Source: Capra hircus
Lineage: Eukaryota > Chordata > Mammalia > Artiodactyla > Bovidae
Reading direction: 5' to 3'
DNA: 64,000 nt
NCBI RefSeq assembly: GCF_001704415.2
Contig: NC_030814.1
Location: 76,811,121-76,875,120, forward strand
Part shown: positions 56,641 through 64,000 of the stretch, in pieces
Numbering within the stretch: position 1 is the first letter of the stretch
How the letters are laid out: each line of letters begins with the position of its first letter
Notes under the pieces: generated by a model
Told to the model about the DNA's origin: nothing
What the model saw: the letters and a program-made list of their open reading frames with translations, nothing else
Databases searched by the model: none
Made by a program: the position numbers and the translations under genes

Positions 56641-56934
56641 AGGCAATCGATGGCTGGTTCCATAATCTGTAGATGAGAGGCTGAGAAGTTGAGCAGAGCT
56701 TTCAGCAGCTTCAAGGATGTCAGAAGACAAAAATTTGATTTAGAGAGAGCTAAATAAAAAGTTGTCTTGGTAAATGTCAGTTTTCTAAGGGTCATTCATT
56801 ATATAAGGCTATACCCTAAAATTAAGTATAGTCAGGACTATACAAGTAGCCCCCAAATTGAAGCCCTGTGACAAATAATAAGTCTTGATTTGTAATAGTT
56901 TTCACAGTCTCTGCTTGCATGGCAGAAAACAGTG
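56641..56934. other. Unassigned sequence
   Basis: No repeat or gene recognised. Confidence 0.5.
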
Positions 56935-57285
56935 CAGCTCTCTGGAGGAAAAAACATTTTCCAATGCCTCAAAAATATCTGTATAATCTTTACATACACT
57001 CTCCAGCAGTCTATCGAATATACTAGGTGTTCAGAAACTGAGGCTCAAAAGCCAAGAGGAAAAAGTGACAATAGAAACAGATGCACAGGAGATCCAGATA
57101 ATCAAATCATCCAATGAAATGTTAAAATAATTATAATTAAAATATGCAAGGAATTAAAGACAAGTTGGTCAACTTTGGCAGGTAACTAAAAAGAATGTAA
57201 TGAAAATATTAGAAATAAAATATGAATGATACCTAAAAGTATAGAATACTCAAAGAACACAAAGGAAGGGTTAACTCTGGATTTC
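56935..57285 (+). mobile_element. Old L1M sequence
   Basis: AAAAAGTGACAATAGAAACA, ACAGGAGATCCAGATAATCA and ATATGCAAGGAATTAAAGAC resemble an old L1M internal or 3' segment in sense orientation. Diverged. Confidence 0.5.
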
Positions 57286-58470
57286 ATATGTATGATTTCT
57301 AGGTCTATTTCTATTATTGGATTTATCTTCTGGTTAAGGAAATTTTTTTTCCTTTGTAGCTCTAGTAGTTTTTATTTTATACTAGACATTATCAATCTTA
57401 TGTTGTTGAGCATCTAGGTTTTGTTATTTTCTTTTATTATTGAATTTTGGGGTGCTATTTATGTTAGCAGTTAATTTTCTTGTTCAGTCGCTCAGTCATG
57501 TCCGACTGTTTGTGACCCCATGGACCAGAGTACGCCAGGCCTCCTTGTCCGTCACCAGCTCCTGGAGTTTACTCAAACTCTTGTCCACTGAGTCAGTGAT
57601 ACCATCCAACCATCTCATCCTCTGTCATCCCCTTCTCCACCTGCCTTCAAACTTTCCCAGCATCAGAGTCTTTTCAAATGAGTCAGCTCTTTGCATTAGG
57701 TAGTCAAAGTATTGGAGTTTCAGTTGCAGCATCAGTCCTTCCAGTGAACACTCAGGACTGATCTCCTTTAGGATGGACAGGTTGGCTCTCCTTTCAGTCC
57801 AAAGGACTCTCAAGAGTCTTCTCCAACACCACAGTTCAAAAGCATCAATTCTTCGGCACTCAGCTTTCTTTAGTATCCAACTCTAACATCTATACATGAC
57901 TACTGGAAAAACCATAGCCTTGACTAGACGGACCTTTGTTGGCATATCAGTTGTTCCTTTTAGAGGTTGTTTTTAAAGCTTTTTAAATTTGGAGCTGTAT
58001 TGGATTTACATATAAGGTATGGTTCTTACAGGGTCTTTCAATTGTCTTGATTATTCTGCAATCTTTCTTAGTCCTTTGAAATCATGCTCTAGTAGTCATT
58101 TGGAGCCATTTTCATGCTCTAGTAGTTTCTCTTTCTCCAGTGTTTGTTCTTTGCTTGGCCACTTAGATTCTTTCACTCTATAAGTTCTTGATATTAAGCC
58201 AAAATCTCAGGCAGGATCTCTGTGCAGATTTGTGGAGGTCTTATACTGCACATTTCGCTTCTTTCCAGTAACCTTCCTCAATTATTTCATCCAACTCACT
58301 AGCCTTGAGCCCCAGTCTCTGTCTTAATACAGTGATACTGCTTTGTTGTACTTAGGCATTCTCTTCCCATACCACAACTAGAAAGTATCTCTAGCAGAAA
58401 GCCCAAGTAATCATGAATGTCAGGATTTCTTAAGAATCTTAGTACTGTGCTTGCTATCTGTTGTAAAATC
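57286..58470 (-). mobile_element. Old L1M 3' UTR, split by BovB
   Basis: ATTATCAATCTTATGTTGTT, TGAGCATCTAGGTTTTGTTA before the BovB, and CAGGGTCTTTCAATTGTCTT, TTCTTGATATTAAGCCAAAA after it, resemble the reversed 3' UTR of L1ME-type elements. Confidence 0.5.
57481..57943 (-). mobile_element. BovB LINE 3' end
   Basis: GTTCAGTCGCTCAGTCATGT to TAGACGGACCTTTGTTGGCA. The terminal CAGTT tail is reduced to one unit. About 460 bp. Confidence 0.94.
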
Positions 58471-58520
58471 TCTGAAGCAAGTTGTAACATATATTTTTGT
58501 CTACTTCTATAGTTATTTAT

Positions 58521-58731
58521 AGGCTTCTCTGGTGGCTCAATGGTAAGGAACCTGCCTGCCAATGCAGGAGACTTTGGTTCAATCCCTGGGTCAGGAAAAT
58601 CCCCTGGAGAAGAAAATGGTAACCCACTCTATTATTCTTGCCTGGGAAATTCCGTGGTTAGCGGAGCCCAGTGGGCTAAAGTCCCTGGAGTCACAAAGAG
58701 TCAGACACAAGTTAGCGACTAAAACAACAAC
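58521..58731 (+). mobile_element. Bov-tA SINE, full length
   Basis: Head (GGCTTCTCTGGTGGCTCAAT, GGTTCAATCCCTGGG) and body, A/C-rich end. AGTTATTTAT (58511-58520) and AGTTATATAT (58732-58741) flank it. Confidence 0.92.
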
Positions 58732-58741
58732 AGTTATATAT

Positions 58742-59135
58742 GGCAGGAAGACATGTTCAACACCAGATAAGACATGTTCAACATCAGATACCCCCTTATG
58801 GTCATAAGGGGAAGTATATATTACTAGTGTTCTTATAAATAATTTATCTCTTGTTTATTTTCCTTTGATTACCTACTCATGATACTTATGTATCTTAAAG
58901 ACAAATACTTTGGATGAATATAATGTAGTTAAATATGTAGGAGGCATTCAATTTTGGCATTGGTATTACAACTGTGTATGTATTTAACTGAAAGATTAGA
59001 TGAAAATACTGAGTTTTAAATACATCTCTGCTTACTGGGAAATAATCTTCTGTGGTAAGAGCAGAGGGCCCCACTCTTTGCTGTGAGTCCCTTTCTTCCA
59101 GGTTTCTGAGTAGTCATTACATAATTAAATCCTTG
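58742..59135. other. Unassigned AT-rich sequence with a short tandem duplicate
   Basis: AGACATGTTCAACACCAGAT at 58749-58768 is followed directly by AGACATGTTCAACATCAGAT at 58770-58789, a local tandem duplication. No gene seen. Confidence 0.55.
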
Positions 59136-59353
59136 AAAGTGAAGTGAAAGTGTTAGTTGCATCCATGTCCTACTTATTGAGACCACATGGACTATAGCCC
59201 ACTGTGCTCCTCTGTCCATGGGATTCTCCAGGCAAGAGTACTGGAGTGGGTAGCTATTCCCTTCTCCAGGGCATCTTCCCAATCCAGAGATTGAAGCCAG
59301 GTCACCTGCATTGCAGGTGGAGTCTTTATCATCTGAACCACCATAGAAGGCCT
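59136..59353 (-). mobile_element. Bov-tA SINE, full length
   Basis: Tail GAAAGTGAAGTGAAAGTGTT, body, and complement of the head (GATTGAAGCCAGGTCACCTG, GAACCACCATAGAAGGCC). More diverged than most copies here. Confidence 0.9.
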
Positions 59354-59689
59354 TATGTGTTAATAATTAGGCCAGCAGTCCAGATGAACAAAATCTGTTT
59401 CTGACTTTATTTCCCTTGATCATTATGATAGTGTGCTCCCAAATTGTTATTTTCTGTGGAATTTTTACAATATTACAGCCTACATATAAGAATAATAAAT
59501 TCATATAAACTTTTAACTAGGTTGTATTTTCTTTGGTTTCCATTCTCCAAACAAAACTTTTTCAGATCATATAAAAAATTGTTTATAGCTGAAATAAAAG
59601 TTTTTGTGTCCTCCAGTTTTTCATTAGTTTGAAAATAAAAATTAGAATTTGAGTGAAAAGAATGAATATGCAAATTAAACCTTAAGTTC
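59354..59689. other. Unassigned AT-rich sequence
   Basis: No repeat or gene recognised. Confidence 0.5.
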
Positions 59690-59859
59690 AAACATAATCA
59701 TACTTAATGGTAACTTAAAGCTTTCCCACCAAGATAAAATACAAGGCAAAGATATCCAATCACACTGCTACTTTTCAACATCATACTGTAAGCTCTAATA
59801 AAATAACACAGTGAATTAAAAGGTATATAGATTACAAAGGAAGAAAGAAAGAAAATTAT

Positions 59860-60069
59860 TTGTTTGCAGATAACATGGTCATCTATGATTGCAGCCATGA
59901 AATTAAAAGACGCTTACTCCTTGGAAGGAAAGTTATGACCAACCTAGACAGCATATTAAAAAGCAGAGACATTACTTTGCCAACAAAGGTCCCTCTAGTC
60001 AAGGCTATGGTTTTTCCATTAGTCATGTATGAATGTGAGAGTTGGACTGTGAAGAGGGCTGAGCGCTGA
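59860..60069 (+). pseudogene. Chimeric L1-BovB frame
   Basis: This open frame begins in L1 with the reverse transcriptase active-site region (FADNMVIY, where active L1 has F/YADD) and runs directly into the BovB C-terminal part (SHEIKRRLLLGRKVMTNLDS). It joins two unrelated retrotransposon proteins by insertion. It is a by-product, not a gene. Confidence 0.85.
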
Positions 60070-60455
60070 AGAATTGATGCTTTTGAACTGTGGTGTTGGA
60101 GAAGACTCTTGAGAGTCCCTTGGACTGCAAGGAGATCCAACCAGTCCATTCTGAAGGAGATCAACCCTGGGATTTCTTTGGAAGGAATGATGCTAAAGCT
60201 GAAACTCCAGTACTTTGGCCACCTCATGCGAAGAGTTGACTTATTGGAAAAGACTGTGATGCTGGGAGGGATTGGGGGAAGGTTGAGAAGGGGACGACCA
60301 AAGATGAGATGGCTGGATGGCATCACTGACTTGATGGACGTGAGTCTGAGTGAACTCCGGGAGTTGGTGATGGACAGGGAGGCCTGACGTGCTGCAATTC
60401 ATGGGGTCACAAAGAGTTGGACATGACTGAGTGACTGAACTGAACTGAACTGATG
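59885..60455 (+). mobile_element. BovB LINE 3' end (only plus-strand copy)
   Basis: Sense BovB from GCAGCCATGAAATTAAAAGA to the GAACTGAACTGAACTGATGA tail. The frame at 60109-60387 keeps the C-terminal block LKLQYFGHLMRRVDLLEKTV but ends at DREA because the next Trp codon is TGA. No convincing target duplication. Confidence 0.95.
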
Positions 60456-60548
60456 AAGAAAATTCAAAAGGATCAACCAAGACATTCCAGGAATCAGTAG
60501 TAATTATAGCAAAGTGATAGGATACAGGATTAATACTCAAGTCATTTG

Positions 60549-61071
60549 CTGTCCAAGTCCATCATGTTGCTGCAAACAGCGAAATTCATTCTTTATGTGT
60601 CTTAGTAATATTCCATTGTGTGTGCATATAGGCCACATCTTCTTTATCCATTCATCTGTTGATGCACATTTAAGTTGCTTCCATACCTTGGCAATGGTAA
60701 ATAATGCTGCTGAGAAGATCAAAGTGTGTGTATCTTTTTAAATTTTTTAGTTATACCCAGGAGAAGAATTGGTAGGTCATATGCTACTTCTATTTTTATG
60801 CTAAGTGAACTAAGACAGAGATGGACAAATACTGTATGATATGACTAATATATAGAATTTTAAAAATTCAACAAACATGCAAATGAAACAAAAAAGAAGC
60901 ATACTCACAGATACAGAGGTTAAACTAGTAGTTACAAGCAGGGAGTCAGAAGCAGGGAGGAGCAATATAGGGGAAGGGGGGAAGATTTAGTAAGGGATTA
61001 CATGAAATCATATGTGTGAAGTTTTTGAAAATTTTATAATAGAGTATTTAAAGACTCTTTCATTCAATAAA
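60549..61071 (+). mobile_element. Twin-primed (5'-inverted) L1 insertion
   Basis: Positions 60549-60797 hold L1 3' sequence in reverse (AATATTCCATTGTGTGTGCA, TTCATCTGTTGATGCACATT), and 60798-61071 hold the adjoining, more 3' L1 sequence in sense (GCTAAGTGAACTAAGACAG to TTCATTCAATAAAA). The two pieces abut in the L1 message. AAGTCATTTG (60539-60548) and AAGTCAATTG (61072-61081) form a 9/10 duplication, and the host L1 resumes on the right side. Confidence 0.88.
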
Positions 61072-62124
61072 AAGTCAATTGTTTTCCTGTATACTGGCAG
61101 TGAACAGGTGGAGTGTGAAATTAAAAATACACCTCCATTTATATTAGCACTCCCCCAAATGAAATACTGAGGTATTAATCTAACAAAGTAAGTATAAAAT
61201 ATATATGAGAAAAATTAGAAAACTCTGAATAAAACAAAATAAGGTTAAAATAATGGAAAGATATTCCATATTTGTGAGCAGGAAGACTCAATATTGTTGA
61301 GATGTCAGTTCTTCACAACTTGATATATAGATTCAATGCAATCCAAATCAAAATTCCAGCAAGTCACTTTAAGATACTGACAAACTAATTATTAAGTTTG
61401 CATAGGAAAAGCATAGAATCCAGGATAGCCAATAAATGTTGAAGGGAAGGAGCAAAGTCAGAGGACTGATGCCATCCTATTTCAAGGCCTAGTATGAAGC
61501 TAAAATCATATATGATTTATAAGACAATATGGTATTACTGAAAGAGCAAACTAATAGATCAGTGATATAGAATAGAGAGACCAGAAATAAATCCACATAA
61601 TATGTAGTCAACACATCTTTGACAGAGAAGAAAGCTATTATTATAGAGCACAGGTGGTCTTTTCAACACATGGTGCTAGAACAACTAGAAATCCAAATGC
61701 AAAAAAAAAAAAAAAAATCTGGACACAGACCTTACACACCGTTCACAAAAATTAATTCAAAATGTATCTATCTCAAATTGCAAACTATAACATTCCTAGA
61801 AGATAAGAGAAAATCTAGATGACTATGGGTATGGTGATGTTTTAGATGTATCTCCAAAGACATGATCCATGAAAGAAATAATTGATAAGTTGGAGTTCAT
61901 TAAAATTAAAAACTTCTGCTCTGTGAAAAACAATTTCAATAAAATGAGAAGAAACGATATAGACAAGAGAAAATATTTGTGAAAGACACATCTGATAAAG
62001 GACTGCTATCCAAAATGTACAAAAAATTATTGAAATTCAGCAAGAAGAAAACAACTTGATTTTTTTTTAAGTCAAAAATCTTAAGAGAAATTTCACCAAA
62101 GAAGATGTATGGATGGCAAGTGTG

Positions 62125-62291
62125 TTTGATTTTTCAGTTGAGAAGATATCCTGGAGGTGGCCATGGCAACCTACTCCAGTATTCTTGCCTGGAGAATCCC
62201 CATGGATGGAGGAGCCTGGCAGGCTACAGTCCATGGGGTCGCAAAGACTCAGACATGACTGAATGACTAAGTTGGACACAACTGCTTGACA
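62125..62291 (+). mobile_element. Bov-tA SINE in L1, head truncated
   Basis: Only the end of the head (TTTGATTTTTCAGTTGAGAA) and the body to GACTAAGTTGGACACAACTG. GCAAGTGTG (62116-62124) and GCAAGCACA (62292-62300) are a mutated duplication, and the L1 continues with AAAAAGATG. Confidence 0.88.
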
Positions 62292-62392
62292 GCAAGCACA
62301 TAAAAAGATGTTCCACATCATATGTCATCAGGAAATTGCAAATTAAAGCAATGACATACCATTACATTGCATTTTTAGAATGGCAAAATGCA

Positions 62393-62430
62393 GTTCAAAC
62401 CTGCATTATTCAGGGGTCAGCTGTATTTCA
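62393..62430. mobile_element. Tigger-like remnant, first part
   Basis: GTTCAAACCTGCATTATTCA then GGGGTCAGCTGTAT resembles a Tigger terminus (CCCGTGTTGTTCAAGGGTCA). The likely continuation lies at 62805-62885 across the BOV-A2. Confidence 0.5.
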
Positions 62431-62486
62431 TTAGTGAATCCCTATGAACTGGAGAACACTGGCTAATAATGGTGTGTCAATGTAGA

Positions 62487-62756
62487 CGGAGTAGGCGATG
62501 GCACCCCACTCCAGTACTCTTGCCTGGAAAATCCCATGGACAGAAGAGCCTGGTGGGCTGCAGTCCATGGGGTCGCTAAGGGTCGGACACGACTGAGCGA
62601 CTTCACTTTCACTTTTCACTTTCATGCATTGGAGAAGGAAATGGCAACCCACTCCAGTGTTCTTGCCTGGAGAATCCCAGGGACGGGGGAGCCTGGTGGG
62701 CTGCCATCTCTGGGGTCTCACACAGTCAGACACAACCGAAGCGACTTAGCAGCAGC
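62487..62756 (+). mobile_element. BOV-A2 SINE, full dimer
   Basis: Near-consensus dimer with short CAG tail. Perfect 8-bp duplication AATGTAGA at 62479-62486 and 62757-62764. Confidence 0.97.
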
Positions 62757-62804
62757 AATGTAGAGTCCACTTATGTATCTTTCAATAGTAAATAACATAG
62801 TTCT

Positions 62805-62885
62805 ATATGGTTTGTGGTTGATTGAATTACAGATGCAAAAGAACCATGTGAATATGGAGGCCCACTGTGAGTTACATGCAGATTA
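62805..62885. mobile_element. Tigger-like remnant, second part
   Basis: GTGGTTGATTGAATTACAGA, AATATGGAGGCCCACTGTGA match the other Tigger terminus (GGTTGAATCCACGGATG, GGATACGGAGGGCCGACTGT). Confidence 0.55.
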
Positions 62886-63556
62886 ACCCCATGTTGTTAA
62901 TGAATCATCTGTATTCTGCACAGCGGTTATAATGGGAATTAAATGATGTGAAAGTTGATAATTTTCATAAATGCCTCTTACAATGTAACTCAGTAACTCT
63001 CAAATTATTGAGATTAACTCCAAAGACATCTGAAGGTCCAGTGGTAGCAGTTTATGAAAGGCTGATATAATTCATTGTATTAATTAGACCATGATATATT
63101 CTTGTAACTTTTGAGACAATACATGGAAAAAATGAATTGCAGCTATTAGTAAACTATCTTTCTCTTCCCTTACAGAGTGAGATCTTCTGGAAAGAATCTT
63201 GGAGAATTCTATTATTTGTCCTATTAATTATTTTTGTTTATGGAAAATTATTTTCTGGGTCTCTTTTCTCTTTTCTATAGTTAGGCATTTGAACCAATGG
63301 TCACCAAGAACATTGTCAGCTACATGTTCATGAGTTCTTCGGTCTTAGCGGAAATATGTAAGGTGTTTCAAAAAGTCTTAACTGTCTTCCTCAAGTAGTA
63401 TTAGGAAATGATACTTTTAAATTTTCTTTTGTTTTTCTGTAAAATGCTTATTTTGCTTTCACCAACCTTTGCATGCAATAAGCCTCTAGTCAGAATTGGT
63501 TTCACTCAAAGGCAGAACAGTTATTTATCTATTTAATTTTGAGTGACTATACTCAA
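62886..63556. other. Unassigned AT-rich sequence
   Basis: No repeat or gene recognised. Confidence 0.5.
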
Positions 63557-63700
63557 GGCTTCTCTGGCAGCTCAGCCAGTAAAGAATATGCCTGCAATGC
63601 GAAAGACTGGGTTTGATCCCTGGGTTGGGAAGATCCCCTGGAGAAGGGAATGGCAACCCACTCCAGTATTCTTGCCTGGAGAATTCTATAGAGAGAGGAC
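63557..63700 (+). mobile_element. Bov-tA SINE, 3' truncated
   Basis: Intact head (GGCTTCTCTGGCAGCTCAGC, GGTTTGATCCCTGGG) and the first part of the body, stopping near GAATTCTATAGAGAGAGGAC. Confidence 0.92.
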
Positions 63701-64000
63701 AAAAACAAGCATTCTCATAAAAACCATTTCCTCATTCTATCATTCTGTTGATTCAATCTATCTATCTCTTTACTGACTAATAACTAAACAGAAGAAAATT
63801 CTATAGTGAACATGCTAATATTAAGGGTTACTGCGGGGTCTTAAAATTGATGAAGCAGAAGTTTTATTTGACTTTAAGAATGTTTTTAATTACTGTAAAG
63901 ATAATTTGGAATTTGTGCTCTTTAGATATCAATCTTATGCTAGGCTACTTATGTTTGTGATATTTTCCTGCCTCCTGAAGACATTTAAATGTATGCAAAC
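63701..64000. other. Unassigned AT-rich sequence
   Basis: No repeat or gene recognised up to the window edge. Confidence 0.5.

Larger units (their letters stand above)
59690..62390 (+). mobile_element. L1 ORF2 segment hosting three insertions
   Basis: Sense L1 ORF2: the region before the RT active site (TTGTTTGCAGATAACATGG near 59859), TAGCAAAGTGATAGGATACA (near 60507), TTTTCCTGTATACTGGCAGT (near 61082), ATCCAAATCAAAATTCCAGC (near 61342), CTGGACACAGACCTTACACA (near 61719) and CACATAAAAAGATGTTCCAC (near 62297). The order is continuous once the BovB, the twin-primed L1 and the Bov-tA are set aside. Several stops; not functional. An A-run at 61700-61716 is internal. Confidence 0.92.

Noticed and set aside
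62487..62756. Direct repeats with spacer that could suggest a CRISPR-like array
   Set aside because: They are the two monomers of a BOV-A2 dimer in a mammalian genome.
1..64000. Bacterial, phage or viral gene system
   Set aside because: Base composition, repeat families and lack of dense coding exclude a microbial origin; the only viral-derived sequences are old LTR fragments without coding parts.

Overview
The window is nuclear DNA of a ruminant, almost certainly a bovid. The evidence is the repeat content: BovB (RTE-type) LINE fragments, Bov-tA SINEs (tRNA-like head plus BovB-derived body), dimeric BOV-A2 SINEs with (CAG)n tails, bovine-type L1 3' ends, two older CHR-type tRNA-Glu SINEs of even-toed ungulates and whales, and a layer of eutherian fossils (MIR, L2, MER5A, Tigger, old L1M). 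Species cannot be fixed from this alone; cattle, buffalo, sheep or goat all fit. Family names are assigned by eye and from memory, not by a RepeatMasker run.

I find no credible cellular protein-coding gene, no tRNA or rRNA gene, no CpG island and no multi-exon structure. Every open frame above 60 codons either lies in a repeat (often antisense to it) or is short, unsupported and in AT-rich sequence. The window reads as an intergenic gene desert, or the inside of a very long intron.

Layout. 0-7.5 kb: two BOV-A2 insertions, a BovB tail, a solo ERV LTR on the minus strand, L2 and MIR remnants, and two old LTR-like fragments. 7.6-12.1 kb: the longest stretch with no recognisable ruminant insertion. 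12-19 kb: Bov-tA, a BovB piece with reverse transcriptase motifs, L2, MIR and a BOV-A2. 19.2-21.6 kb: an old minus-strand L1 split by three later insertions. 21.6-24.2 kb: mostly unassigned sequence, part of it richer in G+C. 24-38 kb: scattered SINEs, BovB tails, L1 3' ends and a compound (TG)n(GA)n microsatellite. 39-41 kb: two BovB copies side by side. 42.6-44.9 kb: an old L1 split by two Bov-tA copies and one BovB, followed by a younger L1 3' end that keeps the ORF2 C-terminus. 45-48.9 kb: BovB, BOV-A2, L2 and two CHR SINEs. 48.9-53.5 kb: L1 sequence in minus orientation, broken by a BovB with a clear target duplication. 55-58.5 kb: Tigger and hAT-type DNA transposon remnants and old L1. 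59.7-62.4 kb: a plus-strand L1 ORF2 that received a BovB, a twin-primed (5'-inverted) younger L1 and a Bov-tA. 62.4-64 kb: BOV-A2 inside a Tigger remnant, and a last Bov-tA.

The elements are linked by mechanism rather than by a pathway. L1 and BovB supplied reverse transcriptase; Bov-tA and BOV-A2 share sequence with the BovB 3' end and are non-autonomous. Target-site duplications read from the sequence date insertions relative to one another. I found no undescribed biological system. The most informative items are the twin-primed L1, the nested insertions with readable duplications, a chimeric BOV-A monomer, and a few unassigned non-repeat blocks.
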